Assembly: GCF_001421245.1 (NCBI RefSeq)
Contig: NZ_LMKE01000006.1
Location: forward strand, 241,425 to 273,780
Origin: Sphingomonas sp. Leaf10
GTDB taxonomy: Bacteria; Pseudomonadota; Alphaproteobacteria; Sphingomonadales; Sphingomonadaceae
DNA: 32,356 nt
Direction: 5' to 3'
In this document: positions 1 to 10,566 of the stretch, piece by piece
Layout: every line of letters starts with the position of its first letter
How positions within the stretch are numbered: position 1 is the first letter of the stretch
Translations under genes and position numbers: made by a program
Notes under the pieces: generated by a model
Told to the model about the DNA's origin: nothing
Seen by the model: only the letters and a program-made list of their open reading frames with translations
The model's database searches: none

Positions 1-41
1 GCCTACCCACCCCCAGCCCCTCCCTTGTCAGGGAGGGGAGC
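1..41 (+). repeat. Dispersed palindromic repeat, right arm (copy 1, cut by window edge)
   Basis: This is the right-hand arm of the G-rich doublet repeat seen also at 13163, 17417, 29056 and 32273. A 9-bp hairpin is visible: CCCCTCCCT at 17-25, loop TGTC, AGGGAGGGG at 30-38. The minus strand over 6-24 has four G-runs with loops of 1, 2 and 1 nt, a G-quadruplex motif. The arm lies 14 bp past the stop codon of the metallo-hydrolase gene, where it could serve as a transcription end. The left arm would lie outside the window. Confidence 0.8.
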
Positions 42-54
42 AAGTTCGGCTTCC

Positions 55-1248
55 TCACTGCAGGGTGTTACCCGCCGGCCCTTCGAGACAGTGCAGGATC
101 GCCGCACGATCGAACCCCATCGCGGCCGGCGCGACCATCGGCGCGATGTCGACCGGACGACCGATGCCGACCGCACCGAAACGGCGATCCGTGACGCCGG
201 CACACGCCTTCGCGGCGCTCAGCAATCTGGGCGGGGTCGCATAGCCTTCGTACGACAGGCGGAACGTGCCCCAGTGGATCGCCACCCCCTGCGACGCACC
301 CAGCCGCCGGAACACGTCGAGCGCGTCGACCGGGCCGATATGCGCGCCGCTGGCCATCTGCCCCGGCTGAAACCGGAACGCGCCGACGGGGATCAGCGCC
401 AACCGGATCGGGCCGAGCGCCCTCGCCTCCTCCACCCATGCGCCGTCGCCCATGCCGGTATCGCCCGCAAAGAACAGGTTGCCGCCGGGGAGTTCGACGA
501 CGAAGGCCGACCACAAGGCGCGGTTGCGATCGACGAACCAGCGGCTCGACCAGTGATGATTGCGCACGACATGGACGTTGGCGCCGGCCACCCGCTGCAC
601 CTGTCGCCAGTCGAGCGCGGTTGCGGGCACGCCGTCGCTGCGCAGGATCGCGTCGTTGCCGAGCGAGGTGACGATCGCCGGGCGGTCGCGGTCGTACAGC
701 GCCTTGAGCGTGGTCAGGTCGAGATGGTCGTAATGATTGTGACTGATGACGATCAGGTCGATCTTCGGCAGGTCGGCGAGCGCGATGCCGGGGGCGGCAA
801 CCCGTTTCGGGCCGAAGCCGAACGGGCCGGCGCGCTCGCTCCAGACCGGGTCGGTCAGAATGTTGAGGCCCGGCGTCTGGACCAGGACCGAGGCATGGCC
901 GACCCAGGTGACGCGCATCGGCGTTTGCGCCGGGTCGCGCGCCGGGCGCGTCGCGGCGGGCAATAGTTCGCCGGGTCGCGCCTGCTGGACCGGCACCTGC
1001 GCGGGCCATTGCGGGCGACCGTCGCTACCGGTCGCCTGTCGCCAGAAGAAGCCGCTGCGGCTGCCACCCGGCGGGGCCGAGGTATCGTCGCCATCGGGAT
1101 TGAAGAAGCGCGCGCCGTCGAAATGGTCGCCGGCCACGCCGCGATAATAGATGCGGTCGAGGAAGCGTGGCACGATCGTCACGGCAAGGCACAGGATCGC
1201 GACGATCCACACCAATGCCCAGCCGATCGTTCGAAACCCTCTCGCCAT
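55..1248 (-). CDS. Membrane-anchored MBL-fold metallo-hydrolase (NAPE-PLD-like)
   Basis: The product is 397 aa and belongs to the metallo-beta-lactamase fold, in the branch that resembles N-acyl-phosphatidylethanolamine phospholipase D and UlaG-like lactonases. The metal motif HNHYDH is at residues 170-175. It is preceded by WVGHAS (115-120) and the segment NILTDPVWSERAGPFGFGPK, typical of the NAPE-PLD-like branch. A late AIHWGTFRLS motif supplies a further conserved His. An N-terminal hydrophobic stretch (about residues 8-28) without a clear cleavage site suggests an inner-membrane anchor with the enzyme outside the cytoplasm. I chose the ATG at 1248, where the MARGFRT transmembrane segment begins; the open frame continues to 1332 but would run into the clpB promoter. 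The substrate cannot be told from sequence; a phospholipid or acyl-amide is plausible. Confidence 0.85.
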   Translation of the reverse strand: MARGFRTIGWALVWIVAILCLAVTIVPRFLDRIYYRGVAGDHFDGARFFNPDGDDTSAPPGGSRSGFFWRQATGSDGRPQWPAQVPVQQARPGELLPAATRPARDPAQTPMRVTWVGHASVLVQTPGLNILTDPVWSERAGPFGFGPKRVAAPGIALADLPKIDLIVISHNHYDHLDLTTLKALYDRDRPAIVTSLGNDAILRSDGVPATALDWRQVQRVAGANVHVVRNHHWSSRWFVDRNRALWSAFVVELPGGNLFFAGDTGMGDGAWVEEARALGPIRLALIPVGAFRFQPGQMASGAHIGPVDALDVFRRLGASQGVAIHWGTFRLSYEGYATPPRLLSAAKACAGVTDRRFGAVGIGRPVDIAPMVAPAAMGFDRAAILHCLEGPAGNTLQ

Positions 1249-1289
1249 CCCGCTCCTAACGCCGCGCGGTGGCAAACGATGCACGCCCT

Positions 1290-1317
1290 CTTGTGTTGCC
1301 CTTTTACCACACCATAT
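1290..1317 (+). promoter_or_regulatory. Candidate RpoH (sigma-32) heat-shock promoter of clpB
   Basis: A -35-like CTTGTGT at 1290-1296 is followed after 13 nt by CACCATAT at 1310-1317. Against the known sigma-32 pattern (CTTGAAA, 13-15 nt, CCCCATNT) the CTTG core and 7 of 8 bases of the -10 agree. It ends 26 nt before the clpB ATG, leaving a short leader with the ribosome site AGGGGAA at about 1333-1339. Heat-shock control of clpB is well established in proteobacteria; the promoter assignment here is by pattern only. Confidence 0.6.
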
Positions 1318-1343
1318 CGCCGGCAACATCACAGGGGAACACG

Positions 1344-3920
<2,577 letters not shown>

Positions 3921-3923
3921 ACG

Positions 3924-3953
3924 AAAAGGCGGCGGGGATCGCTCCCCGCCGCC
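3924..3953 (-). terminator. Terminator between convergent clpB and TonB receptor
   Basis: A perfect 11-bp stem (GGCGGCGGGGA at 3928-3938, TCCCCGCCGCC at 3943-3953) encloses a 4-nt loop. On the minus strand it is followed by TTTT (3927-3924), so it best serves the receptor gene ending at 3980. Without a T-run on the plus strand it would be a weaker stop for clpB, although the hairpin could help both. Confidence 0.75.
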
Positions 3954-3979
3954 CGGTTCGTCCGAACCGGAACGCGCGT

Positions 3980-6937
3980 TTAGAAAACTACGCGCGCCTG
4001 TACCGTGTACGACCGGCCGAAAATGATCGGGCCGTACCAAGTGGTGTCGACACCACCCTGATCGAAATAGCCGTTCGGGGTACGCTTCGGCTTCGCATCG
4101 AGCAGATTGTTGACGATGAGCGTCAGGTCGAACTTGTCGTTGATGCCTTGGCGGATGGTCATGTCGTAGTAGCTGAGCGTCGGCGTCACCGGGTTCACCG
4201 GCAGACCGAAGTCCTCGATCACGCGCGACACGAAGTTCCAGCGACCCTGGATCGAGAACCGGTCGAGGTCGTAGCCAACGGTCAGCGTCGACTTGTACGC
4301 CGGGATCGCCCCGCCGTTACCGCCGCTTGAACGACCGGCAAACTCGGTATCGTCGAGCTTGTAGCTGCGGGTCCAGGAGAAGACCTCCTGCACGCGCAGA
4401 CGACCGTCCGCGCCGAACTGATCGAACGGCAGCGTCAGGTTGACGGCCGTGTCGATACCATCGGTGCGGCGGGTGCCCTGGTTGCCGGTCGCAGTGTTGA
4501 TCGCATCGATCTGACCGGTTCCGGTGTTACGACGGATGCGGTCGCACGCCGTCGAGACATTCTGCACATAGCACTGGTTGATGAAGAACCCGGCACCGAG
4601 CGTGGTGATGAGGTTCTCGATCTTGATGTTGTAATAGTCGACGGTCATCGACAACGTACCGAAGCCGATCTTCGGGGTTAGCACCGTACCCAGCGTATAG
4701 GTCTCGGCACGTTCCTCGCGCAGGTTCGGGTTGCCGAACGCGAAGGCTTCGACCTGGCTGTTGATCTGCTGGAAGTCGGCATAGCCGCCCGCCGCAGCGA
4801 AGGCCGGGGTCTGGCCCTGACAGATGCCGAGCGCCTGCGCGGTCCGGCTGGCACCGGCGTTGCAGGGATCGACATAGCTCGGGAAGCCCTGATCGCCGTT
4901 CTGGAACAGTTCGACGATCGCCGGAGCGCGCGCCGCCTTGTTATAGATACCGCGGAACCGCATCCAGCTGACCGGCGCCCACTGCGCACCGGCCTTCCAG
5001 TTGAACAGGTTGCCGATCGTCGAATAGTCCGAATAGCGCGCGCCCGCTTCGAGCGAAAGATCGTGGAAGAACGGGATTTCCGCAAGCAGCGGCACGCGGA
5101 TTTCGCCGTAGCCTTCCTTCACGTTGATCGTACCGGCCTGGCTTTGCACCGCGTTAAAGCCGTAGATGTTGCCGGTGCGCTGCGCATCGTCGACGTTGAT
5201 CGCGCCACGATCGGTGCGGACTTCGCCGCCCAGCGCGATCTGCACATCGCCATAAGGCAGCTTGAACAGCGAACCCGAGACGTTGGCTGCCGCACGGACC
5301 TGTTCGAAGGTACGCGCTTCCTTCGTATCGATGCGCACGAACGACAGCATCGCCGGGGTCAGCGTGTTCGCCCCGAAGATGTTGACCGGTACGCAGCCCG
5401 GCAGCGAGCCGGTGGGGCAGCCGTTCAGCCCCTGCGCAACCGCGGTCCGGTTGATGTTGCCGAGCGAGGTCGCGAGCGAGTCGACCTTGCCGTAGCTGAG
5501 CGTCGCATCCCAGCGGAAATTGTCGTCGATCTTGCCCGACAGCGTGCCGCGGATGTTGAACGTGGTCGAATCATAGATGCCGATACGCGGACCGGTTTCG
5601 CTGAACCGCCGTGCATAGGTAAAGGGCGCGGTCGGATTCGGCCGGCTGGCAAGCGCGGTGCGCAGATCGGCGGGCAGCAGCGGGCTGTCAAACGGCACGC
5701 TGATGCCGGTCGCCGGGGTCGGCGCCAGATTCACCGTCTGCTGCGAATCGACATAGTTCGCCAGCACCTTCAGCACGATGTCGTCGGTGACTTCGTACCG
5801 TGCGGTCGACGACAGCAGCAGGCGGTTGAGCGGCGTCTGCAACAGGTTCGCTGGATTGAAGTTGTACCGGCTCGACCCGGTCGAACGATCAGCATAACCG
5901 CACAGGCCGCTGCCGAAATAGGGCGAGAGCTGGCCCGCATCGTTGAACGACAGCGTGCCGCTGTTGACGTTCACGCCTGCCGTCGCCGGGTTACAGTCGG
6001 TATTCGCACCGGCGAACGTGCCGGGCAGGAGCGTGGCCAAGTTCCGGAACGGGTTGCTGGCGTTGTTCGACACCTGACCCCAGGGCGGGGTAGCCGAACC
6101 GCCATTGGCGTAGAGCGAGTCGTTATTGCCCGCAGAAATCAGCTCGAGCGGATTGGCGACGCGGATGCGATCGTCTTCCTCGCTGTCGGTGCCGGCATCG
6201 TTGTAGATCAGAACCGAAGCGGGCGTCGTGATCCGTCGCGAACCCTGCCCAATCGCGGCACGGGTCGAATAGCCGCCGAACAGCGTGATGTTGCCGCGGT
6301 TGTCGTTGAAATTGCCGCCGATCAGGCCCTGGATGTTGAAGGTCGCGCCATCGCCCTGTTCGTTGATGCCGTATTGCGCGGTCAGTTCCGCACCTTCGTA
6401 ACGGTCCTTCAGCACGAAGTTGACGACGCCCGCGATCGCGTCCGAACCGTATACCGCCGACGCACCGCCGGTGACGACGTCGACGCGTTCGATCAGCCCG
6501 GTCGGGATGCTGTTGATGTCGACGACGCCGCTGACCGACGATGCCGAAACGCGTTCGCCATCGATCAGGATCAGCGTGCGCTGCGGCCCGAGGCCGCGCA
6601 GATCGAGGGTCGAGAAGCTTTCACCGCCCTGGTTGTTCGACACGCGGGTATTGCCCGGGATCAACTGTGGCAGTTCGTTCAGCAGCGTTTCGACGGTGAC
6701 GGTACCGGTAAGGTTGAACTGTTCGGCGGTGACGGTCGTCACCGGGCTTGGCGCGTCGAGATCGGGCCGCGCAATGCGCGAACCAGTCACCGTAATAATG
6801 TCGGCATCGGCTTCCGGCTCGCCGGTCGTCTGGCTGGTCGGACTTTCCGGACCTTGCGCGACCTGTGCCGTCGCGGGTGCCGCGACCCCCATCAGCAACG
6901 TGGACGCGAGCAGCGCAGTCCGAATGTTTGTTTTCAT
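3980..6937 (-). CDS. TonB-dependent outer-membrane receptor (985 aa)
   Basis: This is a TonB-dependent receptor that imports a ligand across the outer membrane using TonB-ExbBD energy. A signal peptide (residues 1-25, ending ATAQ) is followed by a TonB-box-like DIITVTGSRI near residue 50, a plug domain with LRGLGPQRTLILIDGERV and IERVDVVTGGASAVYGSDAI, and a beta-barrel ending in a terminal Phe (ARVVF), the usual recognition signal for barrel insertion. Four predicted loops carry paired cysteines, for example CNPATAG...GLCGY and GCPTGSLPGC, suggesting extracellular disulfides. No N-terminal signalling extension or adjacent sigma/anti-sigma pair is present, so it is not a FecA-type transducer. 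The ATG at 6937 is preceded by AACAGGGGTAAAT. The ligand is unknown; large receptors of this type in sphingomonads and Caulobacter are often linked to glycans or plant-derived compounds, but nothing here settles that. Confidence 0.93.
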   Translation of the reverse strand: MKTNIRTALLASTLLMGVAAPATAQVAQGPESPTSQTTGEPEADADIITVTGSRIARPDLDAPSPVTTVTAEQFNLTGTVTVETLLNELPQLIPGNTRVSNNQGGESFSTLDLRGLGPQRTLILIDGERVSASSVSGVVDINSIPTGLIERVDVVTGGASAVYGSDAIAGVVNFVLKDRYEGAELTAQYGINEQGDGATFNIQGLIGGNFNDNRGNITLFGGYSTRAAIGQGSRRITTPASVLIYNDAGTDSEEDDRIRVANPLELISAGNNDSLYANGGSATPPWGQVSNNASNPFRNLATLLPGTFAGANTDCNPATAGVNVNSGTLSFNDAGQLSPYFGSGLCGYADRSTGSSRYNFNPANLLQTPLNRLLLSSTARYEVTDDIVLKVLANYVDSQQTVNLAPTPATGISVPFDSPLLPADLRTALASRPNPTAPFTYARRFSETGPRIGIYDSTTFNIRGTLSGKIDDNFRWDATLSYGKVDSLATSLGNINRTAVAQGLNGCPTGSLPGCVPVNIFGANTLTPAMLSFVRIDTKEARTFEQVRAAANVSGSLFKLPYGDVQIALGGEVRTDRGAINVDDAQRTGNIYGFNAVQSQAGTINVKEGYGEIRVPLLAEIPFFHDLSLEAGARYSDYSTIGNLFNWKAGAQWAPVSWMRFRGIYNKAARAPAIVELFQNGDQGFPSYVDPCNAGASRTAQALGICQGQTPAFAAAGGYADFQQINSQVEAFAFGNPNLREERAETYTLGTVLTPKIGFGTLSMTVDYYNIKIENLITTLGAGFFINQCYVQNVSTACDRIRRNTGTGQIDAINTATGNQGTRRTDGIDTAVNLTLPFDQFGADGRLRVQEVFSWTRSYKLDDTEFAGRSSGGNGGAIPAYKSTLTVGYDLDRFSIQGRWNFVSRVIEDFGLPVNPVTPTLSYYDMTIRQGINDKFDLTLIVNNLLDAKPKRTPNGYFDQGGVDTTWYGPIIFGRSYTVQARVVF

Positions 6938-6959
6938 ATTTACCCCTGTTGCTTCTGCA

Positions 6960-6975
6960 CATCGTCAACACGATG
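6960..6975 (-). promoter_or_regulatory. Short hairpin in the leader of the first TonB receptor
   Basis: CATCGT at 6960-6965 and ACGATG at 6970-6975 form a perfect 6-bp inverted repeat around CAAC, 22 bp upstream of the receptor start codon. It could be an RNA hairpin in the untranslated leader or a small operator. No function can be assigned from sequence. Confidence 0.35.
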
Positions 6976-7060
6976 CAACATAAGAAGACTAGGGGCCGAT
7001 TAACTTCTCAAGCAATCAGGCGTGATCAAGCCATAAGAGAAAACGGGTGCACGTGGTTTT

Positions 7061-7237
7061 TTGGTAACAGTCGCTACCGTTATCCAATTCCAACAGCAAT
7101 AATTGCCAACGCGCTGATTTTCTAGAACTATTTCGAATAGATACGTATCTATCGATCATTTGGCTACCGATGATTAATCGATGTTCGATAAGATTTTATG
7201 ATAAAACTTTTGGCGCATTACTGTACTAATAAAGTAC
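7061..7237. promoter_or_regulatory. AT-rich palindrome cluster upstream of the first TonB receptor
   Basis: The 460-bp gap between the two receptor genes (6938-7397) contains no credible gene and is strikingly AT-rich beside its neighbours. Within it I see an interrupted inverted repeat TTGGTAAC...GTTATCCAA (7061-7087), a perfect 16-bp palindrome ATAGATACGTATCTAT (7137-7152) overlapped by CTATT-TCG-AATAG (7128-7140), the 8-bp palindrome GATTAATC (7172-7179), TTTTAT-G-ATAAAA (7194-7206) and GTACT-AATAA-AGTAC (7223-7237). These could be operator sites for the downstream minus-strand receptor. The first loosely resembles LacI-family operators of sugar-responsive receptor genes, but no regulator gene is adjacent. 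I could not place a confident -35/-10 pair. Confidence 0.5.
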
Positions 7238-7336
7238 TCCACTACGCAAAAACCTCGCGTGCTGAATGTCGAAGCGCATGGTGCGAAGGCGCGATCCGGA
7301 AATTGAAAAATTCATGAGCTGATCGAATCGAAACGC

Positions 7337-7367
7337 AAAAGGGCCGCCTCCCATCGGGAAGCGGCCC
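7337..7367 (-). terminator. Terminator of the second TonB receptor
   Basis: GGGCCGCCTCCC (7341-7352) and GGGAAGCGGCCC (7356-7367) form a 12-position stem with one mismatch around a 3-nt loop. On the minus strand it is followed by TTTTGCGTTT. It lies about 30 bp beyond the receptor stop codon at 7398, so it reads as an intrinsic terminator for that gene. Confidence 0.8.
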
Positions 7368-7397
7368 AGTTTGCAGGCTGTTTAACTGGCGAAGCGA

Positions 7398-10397
7398 CTA
7401 GAAGCCGAACTTCGCACCCGCACGGAAGCTGCGGCCGAAGATGCCGTTGCCGCCCTGCACCGGGTTGTAAAGGTGCGCGCCATAGGTGACCGGATCGATC
7501 GGCGGCAGGCGATCGAACACGTTCAGGGCGTTCACATAGAAGGTGACGTTGTCGTTGACGTTGAAGCTGACGTTCAGATCGGCCGTCAGATAGCTCTTCA
7601 CGCGGCAGTCGACATAGCCGGGGTTGAGCGAGCAATCGCCATAATCGCCGCCCTGGTCCTCGGCCGACAGGTCATAGCCCGACACGTAGTTGACCGTCCC
7701 CGTCACGTCGACCTTGTCGAACGAGAAGGTGTTCGACCAGTTGCCGCGCCAACGGAAGGTGCCGTTGCCCGCCGTCAGGTTGAAGTTGCCGAGCGTGTCG
7801 ACATAGGTTTCCTTCGTGCCGTCCGGGAAGGTCGTGCTCAGCTCGATCAGCCAGCTGACATTGGCGGCAGTGCGCCACTGGAAGCCGCCGAAATCGACGC
7901 GCCCGGTCAGACCGAAATCGATACCCTCCGAGAAGATCGTGTCGGAGTTGATGAGCTGCGATTCGACGAAGCCGATGCGCGGGCGGCCGTTCTGCAGGTT
8001 GACGTCGGGCGCGTCGGGAATGACGTTGAACCCGGCCGGGATCGGCTGGCCCGCATAATAGGCGGCGATCGCGGCGGCGTTCGACGGCGAAGTGATCGCG
8101 CCGGTCTTCTTGATGTTGAAATAGTCGGCGGTGAAGGTGAAGTTCGGCACCGGCGAGAACTGGATACCGGCGGTGTAGCTGCGCGACTTTTCCGGCTGCA
8201 GGTTCGGCGAGGCGAGCGTGGTCGACCCGATCGAATAGGTGGTCAGATAGGCCGGGCAAGCCGTCGCCGCGGTCGTGTCGTTGGCGCAGGCGGCGCCATA
8301 TTGCGCACGGAAGCTGGCCGGCACGTTGGTGATCGACTGCGAGACATAGCCGGTCGTCGGCAGCGCATTGGCTTCGGCGAAGCTCGGGATGCGGAAGCCG
8401 CGCGACCAGGTACCGCGCACCGACAACTGGCGGATCGGGGTGAAGCGCGCACCGACCTTCGGCGAGAAGTTACTCTGGCCGGTCGAATAGTGATCGTAAC
8501 GACCCGACACGTTGACATCGAGCTGATCGAATACCGGCGCCTGGATTTCGGCGAAGGCCGAGCTGACGGTACGATTACCCTCGGTACCGAAGGCGTTGAT
8601 CGTGAAGTAACGCTGCGTCGGGCCGTTGTTGTCAGGGTTGGCGCTGGGCGCGTTGACCGCTTCGTAGAAGATCGAGCCACCGACGCCGAGCTGGACCGGA
8701 CCGCCCGGCAGGGTGAACAGCTCCTTCGAGAAAGTCACCTGCGCCTGATACAGATCTGACGAGGTATCGGTGATGTTCACCGGGGTCAGATAGTCGCGCA
8801 CCGCCTGCGTGTTCTGGCCGGGGTTGACGAAGTTGTACGAACCGTCGGCGATGACGTTCAGCAGATTCTGGATATAGACATACCCATCCTGCAGACGACG
8901 CAGGTCGGTATGCATCGCAGTCGCGTTGAAGTTATAGTCGATATCGTCGAAGATCGTGCCGTTAAGGCCAAACGCCGCACGATAAACGCGGCTGCGCGTT
9001 TCGTTATAGGTGCGTTCCTGATTGCGGCCGAGGATCTGCGCGGTCTGGCCCGACGCGGCGAACGGGTTGTTCGGGTTGAGCGTGCCATTCGCCGCGGTGC
9101 AGTTGACGCGCGCGGCGCACACATAGACCGGCAGCGTCAGGATCGCCGAACCGGGCGCGAAGGTTGCCGCACCCGACGAGGTCGAGAATTGCGGGAACAG
9201 GATGCCGGTCGGGGCATTGCCGCGGATGACGCCGGTCAGGCCGTAATAGCTCGACCGCGTCTGCTGGAAGTTGACCGACAGATACGCTTCAGACGTATCG
9301 CCGACCTTCGCGGTGAAGCGGGCCGAACCGCCGAAACGCTCGATATCCGGCGTTACATTGCCGTAATTATAAGTCAGGTCTTCCTGACACACGTTCGACA
9401 CTGGCAGCGTGCCGTTAACAAGCTGTCCGTTCGAATTAGTGCGCACCAGATCCGCCTGGGTCGGCGTGATCGAAGGACCGGCATAGCAGCCAGCCGTCGG
9501 ATTCAGGATCTGATAGCGGCCGGTCGTGCCCGGACGCACATAGAAGGTGCTGCCGACGTTGAAACCATTGATTTCGCCAGCTGCGTTCTGGCCGTTCAGG
9601 ATGCCGTTCGGACCGCCGATGCTGCGCTGGTCGTCGGTGGCGAAGATGCCGCGCAGGTCCTTGTTCGCGACGCCTTCGCTGCGGAAATAAAAGCCGCTGA
9701 TGTACGCGTTATAGCCCTGATCGTCGAGGTCGCCGGTGCCGGCGGTCAGCGTCAGGCGTTGGTTGGCGGCGACGCCGTCTTCGGAAATGCCGGCCTCGAC
9801 ACGGCCGGCAATGCCCTTGAACGAACGCTTGGTGATGATGTTGACCACGCCCGCGATCGCGTCGGCGCCGTAGCTCGACGATGCGCCGTCGCGCAGCACG
9901 TCGACGCGCTCGACGATGTCGTCGGGGATGGTGTTCAGGTCGACGAAGTTGCGCGAACCGTCATCGGCGAGCGGATAATAGGCGGCGCGCAGGCCGTCGA
10001 ACAGCACCAGCGTCGAGCTGGTCGACAGGCCGCGCAGCGACACGGCCGATGCACCGCCGGCGAACGCACCGTTGGCGGTGAACGAGTTGGTCAGCGCCGG
10101 GCCGTTGTTCGACGACAGCAGCTGGATCGCGTCCTGCACCGTGTTGATGCCGCGCGCGTCGAGATTTTCGGTGGTCAGCGTGGTGACCGGCGAGATGCCG
10201 CTATCGGTGCCGCGCAGGATCGAGCCGGTGACGATGATGTCCTGCGACGTATCGTCGGTCGGGGTCGCGGGGGTGGGCACGGTCGTGCCGGCGGGCGCGA
10301 CTTCCTGCGCAAATGCGGGGGCGGCAACTGCGCTGACGACAAGTGCGGTCAAAGCCGCTCCGTGGCGCAGCGATGCGCGCATTGATAGTGCAATCAT
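7398..10397 (-). CDS. TonB-dependent outer-membrane receptor (999 aa)
   Basis: A second large TonB-dependent receptor of the same general type as its downstream neighbour. From the chosen start it has a signal peptide (MIALSMRASL... ending AAPAFAQ at about residue 31), a TonB-box-like QDIIVTGSILRG near residue 55, a plug with SLRGLSTSSTLVLFDGLRA and VERVDVLRDGASSSYGADAI, and a barrel ending in AKFGF. Like the first receptor it shows several cysteine pairs in predicted loops (for example CAARVNC and CSLNPGYVDC). The ATG at 10397 is preferred because AGGA and AGGGGAA lie just upstream; a start 39 nt further out lacks a ribosome site and an internal ATG at 10382 is possible. The two receptors lie in tandem, but each has its own terminator and upstream region, so they are probably separate transcripts. 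Ligand unknown. Confidence 0.92.
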   Translation of the reverse strand: MIALSMRASLRHGAALTALVVSAVAAPAFAQEVAPAGTTVPTPATPTDDTSQDIIVTGSILRGTDSGISPVTTLTTENLDARGINTVQDAIQLLSSNNGPALTNSFTANGAFAGGASAVSLRGLSTSSTLVLFDGLRAAYYPLADDGSRNFVDLNTIPDDIVERVDVLRDGASSSYGADAIAGVVNIITKRSFKGIAGRVEAGISEDGVAANQRLTLTAGTGDLDDQGYNAYISGFYFRSEGVANKDLRGIFATDDQRSIGGPNGILNGQNAAGEINGFNVGSTFYVRPGTTGRYQILNPTAGCYAGPSITPTQADLVRTNSNGQLVNGTLPVSNVCQEDLTYNYGNVTPDIERFGGSARFTAKVGDTSEAYLSVNFQQTRSSYYGLTGVIRGNAPTGILFPQFSTSSGAATFAPGSAILTLPVYVCAARVNCTAANGTLNPNNPFAASGQTAQILGRNQERTYNETRSRVYRAAFGLNGTIFDDIDYNFNATAMHTDLRRLQDGYVYIQNLLNVIADGSYNFVNPGQNTQAVRDYLTPVNITDTSSDLYQAQVTFSKELFTLPGGPVQLGVGGSIFYEAVNAPSANPDNNGPTQRYFTINAFGTEGNRTVSSAFAEIQAPVFDQLDVNVSGRYDHYSTGQSNFSPKVGARFTPIRQLSVRGTWSRGFRIPSFAEANALPTTGYVSQSITNVPASFRAQYGAACANDTTAATACPAYLTTYSIGSTTLASPNLQPEKSRSYTAGIQFSPVPNFTFTADYFNIKKTGAITSPSNAAAIAAYYAGQPIPAGFNVIPDAPDVNLQNGRPRIGFVESQLINSDTIFSEGIDFGLTGRVDFGGFQWRTAANVSWLIELSTTFPDGTKETYVDTLGNFNLTAGNGTFRWRGNWSNTFSFDKVDVTGTVNYVSGYDLSAEDQGGDYGDCSLNPGYVDCRVKSYLTADLNVSFNVNDNVTFYVNALNVFDRLPPIDPVTYGAHLYNPVQGGNGIFGRSFRAGAKFGF

Positions 10398-10503
10398 GGA
10401 AATCCTATTCCCCTTTGGCCCTGACGGGCATCCCAACGGCCGCGAAACTTGCGTCCCGCATGTCCATGGCTAACTATCGGTGAAAGCAGGGATGGTTGCA
10501 AAT

Positions 10504-10543
10504 ACGTGCGTATGTACGTTCACACTTTCGTAACGAGTGTCAC
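10504..10543. promoter_or_regulatory. Inverted repeats upstream of the second TonB receptor
   Basis: The 169-bp space between the receptor start and the marC stop holds an imperfect 16-bp palindrome ACGTGCGTATGTACGT (12 of 16 positions symmetric, about 10504-10519), then TCACACT (10520-10526) facing AGTGTCA (10536-10542) across 9 nt. They sit 105-145 bp upstream of the receptor start codon. These are plausible protein-binding sites; no regulator is suggested by neighbours. Confidence 0.35.
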
Positions 10544-10566
10544 TAATCAGCAACAGTTCGGAACGA

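Noticed and set aside
3980..6937. FecA-type signalling receptor
   Set aside because: No N-terminal signalling domain precedes the plug, and no ECF sigma/anti-sigma genes are adjacent.
5063..7003. 646-aa plus-strand frame opposite the first TonB receptor, and similar frames opposite the second and third
   Set aside because: Arg/Asp/Val-rich composition, no start signals and full overlap with clear receptor genes show these to be antisense shadows.
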